From: Ensifer sp. Root278
Lineage (GTDB): Bacteria; Pseudomonadota; Alphaproteobacteria; Rhizobiales; Rhizobiaceae
DNA: 41,314 bases
Assembly (NCBI RefSeq): GCF_001429285.1
Contig: NZ_LMJJ01000019.1
Location: 1-41,314, forward strand
Reading direction: 5' to 3'
Positions 17,857 through 25,875 of this stretch are shown piece after piece. The translations under genes were made by a program, and so were the position numbers. Under the pieces are notes generated by a model, which did no database searches, was not told the DNA's origin, and was given only the letters and a program-made list of their open reading frames with translations. How positions within the stretch are numbered: position 1 is the stretch's first letter; each line of letters starts with the position of its first letter.

Positions 17857-18818
17857 GCGCTGCCTCCAACGGCGCGCTCGCGCAGGCGCGGATCGATCAG
17901 CCGCTGGGTAAGATCGGCGCCAAAGCCGATCAGCAGCACCAGTAGCGTCGAGATGAACAGCACGCCCTGGACGTTGGGATAGTCACGCTGCTCGATCGCG
18001 AGCAGCAGCATCGAGCCGAGACCCGGCAGCGCGAAGACACGCTCGATGACGACGGCGCCGAGCAGGGTCGTGGCAAGCTCGATGCCGAGAATGGAGACGA
18101 TCGGCACGGCGCCGTTGCGGATGCCGTGGCGAACAAGCGCTTCAGGAAAGCTGGCGCCGAGGGCGCGCGCGGTGCGCAGGTAATCGCTGCCGAGAACATC
18201 CTGTGTCGCCGAACGCACGTAGCGCAGCAGCGATGCGCCCATGACGAGCCCGATCGTCAAAACAGGCAGCGCCAGCGCATAGAGCACCTGTCCCTCATTC
18301 TGCCAGCCGCGGCGGGGAAAGCCGCCTGATGGAAACAGCCGGAAGGTGACGGCAAAGACAGTGACGAGCAGGATGCCGACCCAGAAGACCGGAATGGCGA
18401 TGCCGAGCTGCGAGACCGTCGAGATCAATCCGCCATACCAGCGGTCGGCCTTGACGGCCGAGAGAATGCCGAGCGGCACCGCGATCAGAATGGACAGCAG
18501 GAAGCCCATCAGCGCCAGCGGTACGGTGACCGTCAGCCGCGCGGCGATCTCCTCGATCACGGGCTTGCCACTGACGAAGGAGGTGCCGAGATCGAAGCGG
18601 GCGAGGCTGCCGGCAAAACGAAGGAACTGCTGCCAGAGCGGCAGGTTCGAACCGACCTGCTCGCGAGCCTTTTCGATCTGCGCGGCATCGGCGCCGACGG
18701 ACAGAAGCGCATTGGCCGGGTCGCCGGGGAGCAGGCGCAACAACACGAACAGCACCACCGCCGCGATCAGCAGCGACAGGATGAGGATGGCAAAGCGGCG
18801 GACGAGATAGGTGAGAAT
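17853..18818 (-). CDS. ABC transporter permease, DppB type, apparent AUU start
   Basis: The permease carries RLLPGDPANALLSVGADAAQ after the first helix, the PSGGFPRRGW loop and the EAA loop (LGSDYLRTARALGASFPEALVRHGIRNG). The first helix is fully encoded only if translation begins at ATT 18816-18818, giving I/M-LTYLVRRFAILILSL, the canonical DppB start. AAGGA ends eight bases upstream of it. A stop (TGA, 18837-18839) closes the frame seven codons further up, and there is no ATG, GTG or TTG between. The first GTG (18758) would remove the membrane anchor. A nearby ATG at 18824-18826 is in another frame. Either AUU initiates, as in infC, or one base has been lost near the start. Confidence 0.85.
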   Translation of the reverse strand: MLTYLVRRFAILILSLLIAAVVLFVLLRLLPGDPANALLSVGADAAQIEKAREQVGSNLPLWQQFLRFAGSLARFDLGTSFVSGKPVIEEIAARLTVTVPLALMGFLLSILIAVPLGILSAVKADRWYGGLISTVSQLGIAIPVFWVGILLVTVFAVTFRLFPSGGFPRRGWQNEGQVLYALALPVLTIGLVMGASLLRYVRSATQDVLGSDYLRTARALGASFPEALVRHGIRNGAVPIVSILGIELATTLLGAVVIERVFALPGLGSMLLLAIEQRDYPNVQGVLFISTLLVLLIGFGADLTQRLIDPRLRERAVGGSA

Positions 18819-18977
18819 GGCTGCATTCCTTTCTTCTCACGGGGTCCCGCGATCAGAGAAGTTGGCTTTTGCATCAAAACGGAGAGGGAGGCTAGAGCGG
18901 CGGCTCTATTTTAGTGTGGCCTGTATCGGACTGGCCGAAACGGCTCGGGCGAGGCCAAGCAAGCTTGCGGAACGCAA

Positions 18978-19002
18978 AGCCCCCGGATTGGATCCGGGGG
19001 CT
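18978..19002 (-). terminator. Intercistronic hairpin between binding-protein and permease genes
   Basis: AGCCCCCGGAT (18978-18988) and ATCCGGGGGCT (18992-19002) form a perfect eleven-base-pair GC-rich stem with a three-base loop. On the minus strand it starts 33 bases after the binding-protein stop and is followed by only TTTG. It probably stops part of the transcripts and protects the upstream mRNA, giving more binding protein than permease. The rest of 18841-19035 shows no gene. Confidence 0.75.
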
Positions 19003-19035
19003 CTTCATTGCCGCGAAAAGCGGAAGTCGTTTCGC

Positions 19036-20580
19036 TTACTGCTCGCTCTTCTTGATGCCGTAGGCAAAGAACTGCGAGTTCAGACCATTCACCGGGTAGC
19101 CTGACACAGCCGAGCTCGAAACGACGATTTGCGGATAAAGATAGAGCCAGTTGCTGGCGGCATCCTCGGCGATGATCGTGTTGGCTTCCTTGAGCTTGGC
19201 GGTCTGCTCGTCGGTGTTGGCGGCGGCTTCCGAGGCCTTGATCAGGTCGACAACCTTGGGGTTGTTGTAACCCCAGTAGAAGTCCGGGTTGCCGTAGAAG
19301 ACGATGTCGCGGTGGTTGACGTGCTCCTGCAGCGTCGCCTGGAAATCATGTGCCTTGTAGACCTTCGTGTACCATTCGTTGGCGGTGATCACGTTGATCT
19401 CGACCTTGATGTTCACCTTGGCGAGTTCGCTCTGGATGAACTGGGCGACGATCGGGTGCGGGTCGTAGTTCGGCGTGTCGAGCTTGAAGGTGAAGCCATC
19501 GGCAAAGCCTGCTTCCTTCAGGAGCGCCTTGGCGCTTTCGACGTCATAGGTGTCGACGGCGGTGAGGTCCACGTACCAGGGATCGGTCGGCGGCACGAAG
19601 GAGCCGATCAGCGTGCCGTACTCGCCCCAGATCGAGGTCAGCAACTTCTTGTCGTCGATGGCGCGGGCGATCGCCTTCCTGACCTTGACGTTGTCAAAGG
19701 GGGCGACGCGGTCGTTGAAGGCAAGCAGTTGCTTGGTGGTCGACTGGCCGGCGGTTACGGTGAAGTCAGGATTGTCCTTGAACTGGGCGATCGAGTCCGG
19801 GCTCTGGACACTGGTGATGATGTCGACCGCGCCGGTCAGAAGCGCATTGTTGAGTGCGGTTGCGTCGGTGAAGTACTGGAAGACGACTTCGCCATTGGTC
19901 GGTGCTGTGCCCCAATATTTGTCGTTGCGGGTCAATGCCAGCGACGAGCCGCGGCGCCATTCGTCGAGGCGATAGGGGCCGGTGCCGTCTTCGCTGGCGT
20001 TCAGGTCCTTTGCCGCATCGTTGACGATCCAGACGTAGCTCAGATTGTAGGGGAGCGAGATCGAGCGTGCGGACAGCTTGACGACGACGGTTTGGTCATC
20101 GGGCGTCTCAATCGCGCTGATCGTCGAAAGGCTCTTCTTGCGCGAACTCTTGGATTGCTCGGCGGTCACGCGCTCGATGCTGTACTTCACGTCGGCTGCG
20201 GTGAGCGGGTCGCCGGAATGGAAGGCAACGCCAGGGCGAAGCTTGAACGTGTAGGTAAGGCCGTCTTCGCTGACGCTCTGCTCGGCGACCAGACCCGGCT
20301 GGACGTCGCCCGCATCGGTCAGCGTGAACAGCGCTTCATAGACATTGCAGTTGAAGGCTTCGTTGATGCCCTGGCCGGCGCCGGCGGTGTTGTCGAGGTT
20401 CTGCGGCTCGTAGAGCGAGCCGATGGTGATCGAGGCGTTGGGGTCAAACTTGGCGTCCTCGGCGAAGACGGCTGTGCTCGTCGACAGAGCGAGCGCCAGT
20501 GTGGCGGCAGCCAGAGTTGCCCCTCGTGCGCGGCGGGCTTGTCCCGCGGTCTTGCCAAAACCGATGATAGTGCCAGTCAT
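19036..20580 (-). CDS. ABC transporter substrate-binding protein, peptide type (SBP_bac_5)
   Basis: A 514-residue periplasmic binding protein. The signal peptide has a long basic n-region (residues 1-20, QARRARGATL) and a hydrophobic core ending in TAVFA. The mature protein opens with ITIGSLYEPQNLDNT, then GLVAEQSVSEDGLTYTFKLRPGVAFHSGDPLTAADV, the classic family-5 signature, and later VRKAIARAIDDKKL and NYDPHPIVAQFIQ. Substrates of this family include oligopeptides, opines and sugars; the exact ligand is not readable. ATG 20580 has AGGAG eight bases upstream. It is the first gene of its operon and is divergent from the LacI-type regulator. Confidence 0.93.
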   Translation of the reverse strand: MTGTIIGFGKTAGQARRARGATLAAATLALALSTSTAVFAEDAKFDPNASITIGSLYEPQNLDNTAGAGQGINEAFNCNVYEALFTLTDAGDVQPGLVAEQSVSEDGLTYTFKLRPGVAFHSGDPLTAADVKYSIERVTAEQSKSSRKKSLSTISAIETPDDQTVVVKLSARSISLPYNLSYVWIVNDAAKDLNASEDGTGPYRLDEWRRGSSLALTRNDKYWGTAPTNGEVVFQYFTDATALNNALLTGAVDIITSVQSPDSIAQFKDNPDFTVTAGQSTTKQLLAFNDRVAPFDNVKVRKAIARAIDDKKLLTSIWGEYGTLIGSFVPPTDPWYVDLTAVDTYDVESAKALLKEAGFADGFTFKLDTPNYDPHPIVAQFIQSELAKVNIKVEINVITANEWYTKVYKAHDFQATLQEHVNHRDIVFYGNPDFYWGYNNPKVVDLIKASEAAANTDEQTAKLKEANTIIAEDAASNWLYLYPQIVVSSSAVSGYPVNGLNSQFFAYGIKKSEQ

Positions 20581-20666
20581 GTCCCAAACTCCTGCATTGT
20601 GCCTGTCACGCGGATCGCGTCGCCACCCGAATGTACGCACCGGATGATTGCGATGCATCATACTTA

Positions 20667-20688
20667 TTCCCTAGTAATTTAGTGGGAA
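20667..20688. promoter_or_regulatory. Imperfect dyad near the peptide-transporter promoter
   Basis: TTCCC (20667-20671) and GGGAA (20684-20688) flank an AT-rich centre (TAGTAATTTAGT), with CTA/TAG inner matches. It lies about 87 bases upstream of the binding-protein ATG, where an operator would be expected. No regulator can be assigned. Confidence 0.35.
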
Positions 20689-21000
20689 AATTGGTTTCTT
20701 TTGTCCGTCGAAGTTGAAAATTGTACCCGCGGCCGTGGCGGATGGGCATACGCGTATTTCGCCTTCCGTCGTCCGGCGCACTTTCGAGATATATCAGGGA
20801 GCCTTCACGGACCAGTTTGGTTCCGGCGAATTGGGCCGCCACCCAACTCTGATTTTGAACGGTCTTCTCCATAAGCTTTATGCAGGATTGCCGGCTTGGA
20901 ATAAGGGGGGACGTCGATTGTTATTCATGACGATTTTCCCTCGAAAATTGCAAAATGCAACACGTCGACAAAAGGATTCGACACCCAGGAGATTCTGATA

Positions 21001-21032
21001 TATCGCATGATTAATCGTTTAATCATGCGATA
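21001..21032. promoter_or_regulatory. Perfect 14-bp-arm palindrome, likely LacI-type operator
   Basis: TATCGCATGATTAA (21001-21014) and TTAATCATGCGATA (21019-21032) are exact reverse complements around TCGT. The core TGATTAATCGTTTAATCA is symmetric about a central CG apart from one T-T position, as in operators of the LacI/GalR family. It ends 16 bases before the TTG start of the LacI-type gene and overlaps its probable -10 and start site. Autoregulation by the encoded repressor is the simplest reading. Confidence 0.75.
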
Positions 21033-21048
21033 GCGGAAACCACGGATT

Positions 21049-22128
21049 TTGGCGCGTTCCGGACCAAAACTAACGAGGATTGCCAGAGCGCTCGGCGTGT
21101 CCGCAGCCACGGTTTCGAACGCGCTCTCCGGCAAGGGCCGCGTGTCTGCCGAAATGGTGGAGAAGATCCGCGCGACCGCGGCCGAGCTCGGTTACGTACC
21201 GAGCCAGGCGGGCAGGGCGCTCAGGACCGGTCGCACCGGCGTCATCGGTCTCGTTCTTCCCGATATCGCCAATCCGCTCTTCCCCCAGATCGCCCAGGCG
21301 ATCGAGCTTGCCGCCTCGTCGTCGGGCTACGGCGTGCTGATTGCGGACTCGCGCGGCGACGTCTCGACCCAGACCAAGGCGATCGAGCGGCTGATCGACC
21401 GCGACGTCGACGGCCTGGTGATCGTGCCGCGGCGCGGTACCCGCGTCGCCGATGTCGGCTGTCCGGTTGCCGTCATCGATACGCCCTCGACGCCCGGCAA
21501 CACGGTTGCCGCCGACCACTGGGGTGGCGGCCAGCAGATCGCCGAGCACCTGAAGGCGCTCGGGCACCGGCGCGTGCTGATCATCGGCAACAATCCCGCC
21601 TCGAACGTGCAGAACGACCGCGCCGGCGGCATCCGCTCCGTCTTCGGCCAAGGGCTTCATACCGACACGCTCTGGATCGAGCCCTTGGAGAAAGTGTCCG
21701 GAAAGGGCTGTCCGCTCGGGCTCGCCGGGAAGGTGGCGGAAGGCTACACCGCGTTTGCCTGCATCTCCGATCTCCATGCGCTCCGGGCACTGACCGAATT
21801 GCAGCGCGCCGGCATCAATGTTCCGGAAAAGGCGAGCGTGACCGGTTTTGACGATCTGATCTGGTCGCCGGTTATCACTCCAGCGCTCACGACCGCGCGC
21901 ATGGACATGACCGAGATTGCCGCGATTGCCGTTGCCGCGCTCGTCAAGGCGATCCGCGAGCGCGATCCGTTCGATCCCGAGATCGGCGCACCGGTCACGG
22001 CCGAGAAGTCGAAAGTGCCGATGCATCTGGTCGTCAGGCAATCGGCCGCCGCACCGCCCGCGCTTCAACCCGTTCATACCACTGCCACCGCAGCCACATC
22101 CGTCACCGAAGGAGGACACCAGTCATGA
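21049..22128 (+). CDS. LacI-family transcriptional regulator
   Basis: A 359-residue repressor. The N-terminal helix-turn-helix is clear (LTRIARALGVSAATVSNALSGKGRVS), with the hinge helix region LGYVPSQAGRALRTGRTGVIGLV. The periplasmic-binding-protein-like domain follows, with LPDIANPLFPQIAQAIELAA and, near the end, ASVTGFDDLIWSPVITPALTT. TTG 21049 is the only plausible start, because an in-frame TAG lies at 21031-21033. The last 25 residues are Ala/Thr/Pro-rich and include the overlap with the next gene's AAGGAGG site. The stop overlaps the binding-protein ATG (ATGA). The effector is probably a purine, nucleoside or breakdown product, judged from the operon. Confidence 0.92.
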   Translation: MARSGPKLTRIARALGVSAATVSNALSGKGRVSAEMVEKIRATAAELGYVPSQAGRALRTGRTGVIGLVLPDIANPLFPQIAQAIELAASSSGYGVLIADSRGDVSTQTKAIERLIDRDVDGLVIVPRRGTRVADVGCPVAVIDTPSTPGNTVAADHWGGGQQIAEHLKALGHRRVLIIGNNPASNVQNDRAGGIRSVFGQGLHTDTLWIEPLEKVSGKGCPLGLAGKVAEGYTAFACISDLHALRALTELQRAGINVPEKASVTGFDDLIWSPVITPALTTARMDMTEIAAIAVAALVKAIRERDPFDPEIGAPVTAEKSKVPMHLVVRQSAAAPPALQPVHTTATAATSVTEGGHQS

Positions 22129-23144
22129 AGAAGTTCCTGCTTGCCTCGAGCGCGCTCTTGCTCGTCGCCCCTGCCGCGTCTGCTCAGGAAAAGACGCTCA
22201 CAATTTCCGTCTACGGCTTTGCCCAGGACGCATTCAAGGAGCTTGTCTACACGCCGTTTGAGCAGAAGTGCGGTTGCAAGCTGGTGGTCGAAACCGGCAA
22301 CAGCGTCGAGCGCCTGGCAAAGATGGAAGCCAACAAGGCAAGCCCGGTTGTCGACATGGCCGTCGTTTCGATGGCCGACGCGCTCTCGGCTTCGCGCGCT
22401 GACCTGATCGAAAAGATCGACACCTCGAAGCTCCAGAACTTCAACAAGCTCTATGACCTTGCCAAGGATCCGAACGGCGACGGCATGAGCGTCGGCTACA
22501 CCTTCTACGCAACCTCGATCGTCTATCGCTCGGACAAGATGGAAGTGAATTCCTGGGCCGATCTGCTCGACGAGAAGAACGCCAGCCACGTCGCCTTCCC
22601 GAACGTCACGACCAACCAAGGCCCGCCGGCGCTCTACATGGTTGGCGAGGCCATCGGCAAGAATACGCCGGACCTCAAGGAAGCGATTGCCGCCGTCGGT
22701 GCCAAGAAGGACGACATCGTCACCTTCTACGTCAAGTCTTCGCAGCTCGTGCAGTTGATGCAGCAGGAAGAGATCTGGGCCGCACCGATCGGCCGCTTCT
22801 CTTGGGAAGGCTTCACCAAGCTCGGCCTGCCAATCAAGTGGGCAACGCCGAAGGAAGGCCAGACCGGCGGCATGAATGTGATGGTGCTGACCAAGGGCGG
22901 CAAGAACCAGGACTTGGCGCTTCAGTTCATGGATTTCTGGCTCTCGACCGAAATCCAGACGGCGCTCGCCGAAAAGCTGGTCGACAGCCCGGCCAACAAG
23001 GACGTCAAGGTTTCGCCGGAGATCGCCGAGAACCTGACCTACGGCGAAGAGACGGTGAAGAACCTGAAGCTGATCCCCTCGGCTGTTGCCCTCGACAACC
23101 GCGAAGCGTGGCTGTCGGAGTGGAACGCGCAGGTCGGCCAGTAA
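22125..23144 (+). CDS. ABC transporter substrate-binding protein, PotD/iron type
   Basis: A 339-residue periplasmic protein with a clean signal peptide (KKFLLASSALLLVAPAASA, cut before QEK). The mature sequence has the SBP_bac_8/PotD style: LTISVYGFAQDAFKELVYTPFE, DMAVVSMADALSASRADL, and GYTFYATSIVYRSDKM. A Cys-Gly-Cys at residues about 49-51 follows the first helix. Family members bind polyamines, thiamine, Fe(III) or small anions, but the downstream nucleoside hydrolase and adenine deaminase make a purine or nucleoside ligand likely here (inference). AAGGAGG precedes ATG 22125, which overlaps the regulator's stop. Confidence 0.88.
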   Translation: MKKFLLASSALLLVAPAASAQEKTLTISVYGFAQDAFKELVYTPFEQKCGCKLVVETGNSVERLAKMEANKASPVVDMAVVSMADALSASRADLIEKIDTSKLQNFNKLYDLAKDPNGDGMSVGYTFYATSIVYRSDKMEVNSWADLLDEKNASHVAFPNVTTNQGPPALYMVGEAIGKNTPDLKEAIAAVGAKKDDIVTFYVKSSQLVQLMQQEEIWAAPIGRFSWEGFTKLGLPIKWATPKEGQTGGMNVMVLTKGGKNQDLALQFMDFWLSTEIQTALAEKLVDSPANKDVKVSPEIAENLTYGEETVKNLKLIPSAVALDNREAWLSEWNAQVGQ

Positions 23145-23158
23145 GCCAAACAACTGAA

Positions 23159-23189
23159 CTCCATCGGCCGAACTTTTCGGCCGGTGGAG
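23159..23189 (+). terminator. Intercistronic hairpin after the binding-protein gene
   Basis: CTCCATCGGCCGAA (23159-23172) pairs with TTCGGCCGGTGGAG (23176-23189) across CTT, with one G-U pair. It begins 14 bases after the stop and has no T-run. It resembles the hairpin at the same place in the other ABC operon and probably raises binding-protein mRNA relative to the permeases. Confidence 0.7.
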
Positions 23190-23244
23190 CCACGGCCACC
23201 GGGACGGGCAGGCCGCTCTACTTGATGCCTTGAAAGGAAGAAGG

Positions 23245-24072
23245 ATGTTTCAGAACCGCGCCGAAGCCCTGGCGCTCGCTCTGCCCGCAGCGGTCTTTGC
23301 GGCGATCGTCTTTCTTGCGCCGGTGGTGATCCTGCTGGCGGAAGGCTTTCGCAACGCCGACAGCTGGTCGCTGTCGGCCTATACGACCTTTTTCTCGGAT
23401 CCGCTGAACCGCACCGTCTTCCTGCGTACCTTCCGACTTGGTCTGATGGTCACCGCTGTTTCGGCGGTCATTGGCTATGCCGCGGCCTTTGCCATCGTCA
23501 ATCTGACGCCGCGCAACAAGGGGCAGATGATCGGCCTCGTCGTGCTGCCGCTGATGATCTCGTCGGTTGCCCGCACCTATGCCTGGATCGTCATCCTCGG
23601 CCGCACCGGCATCGTTAACCAGGCGCTGCAACTGGTCGGCCTCTCGGATGAGCCGATCCGCTTTCTCTTTACCGAAACGGCCGTCTTCATCGGTCTCCTT
23701 CAGCTCTTCCTGCCGCTGATGATCCTGTCCTTGATCAGCGCGCTTGAGAACATGCCGAAGGATGCAATTCCTGCGGCGCGTGTTCTTGGCGCCAACTGGT
23801 TCCAGGTGTTCTTCAAGGTGATCCTGCCGCTCACCAAAGAGGGCCTTGTGATCGGCGGCACGCTGGTCTTCACCGGCTCGCTGACGGCCTACATCACGCC
23901 TGCGATCCTCGGCGGTTCCAAGGTGCTGATGCTCGAAACGCTGCTCTACCAGCGCGTCACCGTCGCCAACGATTTCGTCGCAGCCAGCGTCATCGCCTTC
24001 ATTTTGATCGTCATGAGCTTTGCCGCCAATCTTCTTTTGAAACGGCTTGCCACCGCGAGGAACAAGCGATGA
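23245..24072 (+). CDS. ABC transporter permease, PotB type
   Basis: A 275-residue permease with six helices. The first is ALALALPAAVFAAIVFLAPVVILL, and the EAA loop reads ALENMPKDAIPAARVLGANWFQVFFKVILPL (residues about 172-202). ATG 23245 is chosen because AAAGGA lies six bases upstream; a TTG five codons earlier is less likely. The stop overlaps the next permease (ATGA). Confidence 0.92.
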   Translation: MFQNRAEALALALPAAVFAAIVFLAPVVILLAEGFRNADSWSLSAYTTFFSDPLNRTVFLRTFRLGLMVTAVSAVIGYAAAFAIVNLTPRNKGQMIGLVVLPLMISSVARTYAWIVILGRTGIVNQALQLVGLSDEPIRFLFTETAVFIGLLQLFLPLMILSLISALENMPKDAIPAARVLGANWFQVFFKVILPLTKEGLVIGGTLVFTGSLTAYITPAILGGSKVLMLETLLYQRVTVANDFVAASVIAFILIVMSFAANLLLKRLATARNKR

Positions 24073-24848
24073 CACCCCGCGTCTTTTCACCCCTTGTGCT
24101 CTTCCTGGTGATTGGCTTCCTGATAGGGCCGTTCTTCATCATCGTCGCCGCCTCGCTTTCAGGCGGCGAGACGCTGGCCTTCCCACCGCAGGGCTTCTCG
24201 CTCAAATGGGTCGCCAAGGTCTTCACTGTCGAGAGCTTCCGCGAGAGCTTCGCGATCTCGATGCTTTTGGCGATCGGCGGTACGGCTGCGGCGCTTGTGC
24301 TTGGCGTTCCCGCGTCCTATGCGCTTTCACGCTACAAGCTGCCGTTCGGCGAAACCATCCGCACGATCGTGTCGCTGCCGATCATTGTGCCGGGCATCAT
24401 CGTCGGCCTGGCGCTGCTGCGCTACATCGTCGTGCCCTTCGGTTTCAACATCACGCTGACCCTGTTTCTCGCGCATACGGCGCTGGTTCTGCCCTATGCG
24501 GTGCGGGTGGTCTCGGCGAGCCTCAACAACCTGCGCTCCGACATCGAGGAGGCGGCCGTGCTGCTCGGCTCCTCGCGCGCCGGCGCCTTCTTCCGCGTGG
24601 TGATGCCGAACATCCGCAGCGGCATCTTGGCCGCCTTCATCCTCGGCTTCGTCACGAGCTTCAACCAGGTGCCGGTATCGCTCTTCCTTTCCGGCCCCGG
24701 CGTGCGCACGCTGCCGATCGACATGCTCTCCTACATGGAGATCACCTACGATCCGTCGGTCGCCGCCCTCTCGGCACTGCTCGCCTTCATGTCCATCGGC
24801 ATCGTCTTCCTTGCCGAACGCTTCCTGGGATTCTCTCGCTATGTCTGA
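24069..24848 (+). CDS. ABC transporter permease, PotC type
   Basis: A 259-residue permease with six helices: LVLFLVIGFLIGPFFIIVAASL first, then LLAIGGTAAALVLGVPASYAL. The EAA loop is NLRSDIEEAAVLLGSSRAGAFFRVVMPN (residues about 153-180). It pairs with the preceding permease. It overlaps that gene by four bases and the ATPase gene by eight. Confidence 0.92.
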   Translation: MTPRVFSPLVLFLVIGFLIGPFFIIVAASLSGGETLAFPPQGFSLKWVAKVFTVESFRESFAISMLLAIGGTAAALVLGVPASYALSRYKLPFGETIRTIVSLPIIVPGIIVGLALLRYIVVPFGFNITLTLFLAHTALVLPYAVRVVSASLNNLRSDIEEAAVLLGSSRAGAFFRVVMPNIRSGILAAFILGFVTSFNQVPVSLFLSGPGVRTLPIDMLSYMEITYDPSVAALSALLAFMSIGIVFLAERFLGFSRYV

Positions 24849-25869
24849 CGCCGCCTTCCTCAGCCTTGAAAAACTGACGCTCGCCTATGGCGATACCGTT
24901 GCGGTGAAGGATCTCGACCTTTCGATCCGCAAGGGCGAACTCGTGGCGTTCCTCGGACCGTCCGGTTGCGGCAAGACGACGACGATGCGCTCGATCGCCG
25001 GCCTGCTGACGCCGGCCTCCGGTGCCATCAGGCTCGACGGTGCCGATATCACTCGGGTCTCCGCAAACAAGCGCTCCGTCGGTCTAGTCTTCCAGTCCTA
25101 TGCACTGTTCCCGCACCTGACCGTGTTCGAAAACGTCGCCTTCGGCCTGCGGCTGAAGAAGCTGCCGGCGACAGAGATCGAGAGCAAGGTAACGGCCGGG
25201 CTGAAGTCGGTCGGGCTTTCGAAGTTCTCCGCCCGTAAGCCGGGCGAACTCTCGGGCGGCCAGCAGCAGCGCGTGGCGCTGGCGCGCTCGATGGTCATGG
25301 AGCCGAAGGTGCTGCTTCTCGACGAGCCGCTGTCGAACCTCGACGCCCGCCTGCGCCTCGAAATGCGAACGGAATTGCAGCGCGTCCAGAAGGAAACCGG
25401 CGTCACGATGATCTTCGTCACCCACGACCAGGGCGAAGCCCTGTCGCTGGCGGATCGGATCGTCGTCATGCTCAACGGCGCGATTGAGCAGATCGGCACG
25501 CCCGAGGATATCTACAACCGCCCGATCTCGCGCTTCGTCGCCGATTTCGTCGGCTTCGAGAACATCTTTGCCGTCGAGGGCGGCAAGCTTGCGGTCGGCA
25601 ACGGCCCGATCGATCTTTCCGGATCCCTGCCGCCTGACACGGCAGGGCTTGCGTGGCGTCCGCGCATGGTGACCCTTGGTTCAGGTCCTTTCCAAGGCAC
25701 CGTGCGCGGAGCCTCTTTCTCCGGCAGCACGCGCGAATACCTGCTCGATACGCCGCTCGGTGCCATCAAGGCCGAGGAAGATGCCGCATTGGCGGCGCGC
25801 GAAACCGGCTCTACGATTGCCTTCGATCTCCCGGTCGACAAGGCTGCGCGCCTCAAGAAGTTCGGTTGA
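24841..25869 (+). CDS. ABC transporter ATPase, PotA type
   Basis: A 342-residue ATPase. Walker A is GPSGCGKTT, the Q-loop lies in VFQSYALFPHLTVFENVAFGL, the signature is LSGGQQQRVALARS, Walker B is LLLDEPLSNLD and the switch His lies in FVTHDQGEAL. After residue about 235 comes a shorter TOBE-like regulatory domain (LAWRPRMVTLGSG, FSGSTREYLLDTP). The start ATG 24841 overlaps the permease end by eight bases. It powers the importer of this operon. Confidence 0.93.
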   Translation: MSDAAFLSLEKLTLAYGDTVAVKDLDLSIRKGELVAFLGPSGCGKTTTMRSIAGLLTPASGAIRLDGADITRVSANKRSVGLVFQSYALFPHLTVFENVAFGLRLKKLPATEIESKVTAGLKSVGLSKFSARKPGELSGGQQQRVALARSMVMEPKVLLLDEPLSNLDARLRLEMRTELQRVQKETGVTMIFVTHDQGEALSLADRIVVMLNGAIEQIGTPEDIYNRPISRFVADFVGFENIFAVEGGKLAVGNGPIDLSGSLPPDTAGLAWRPRMVTLGSGPFQGTVRGASFSGSTREYLLDTPLGAIKAEEDAALAARETGSTIAFDLPVDKAARLKKFG

Positions 25870-25875
25870 CGTCAT

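Larger units (their letters stand above)
20581..21048. promoter_or_regulatory. 468-base divergent control region
   Basis: No convincing gene lies here. The left end should hold the minus-strand promoter of the peptide-type transporter, near an AT-rich patch at 20660-20710. The right end should hold the plus-strand promoter of the LacI-type regulator: a loose TTCGAC (20977-20982) and TATATC (20999-21004) pair, 16 bases apart, runs into the palindrome at 21001-21032. A smaller perfect dyad, TTGCA-AAA-TGCAA, occurs at 20948-20960. Confidence 0.5.

Noticed and set aside
18758-18760. GTG as start of the DppB-type permease
   Set aside because: It would remove most of the first membrane helix, which is encoded in frame upstream and conserved in the family.
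19129-20682. 517-codon plus-strand open frame antisense to the peptide-binding protein
   Set aside because: The minus strand carries a full SBP_bac_5 protein with signal peptide and family motifs; the plus frame is Val/Gly/Asp-rich without domains and is a by-product of high GC.
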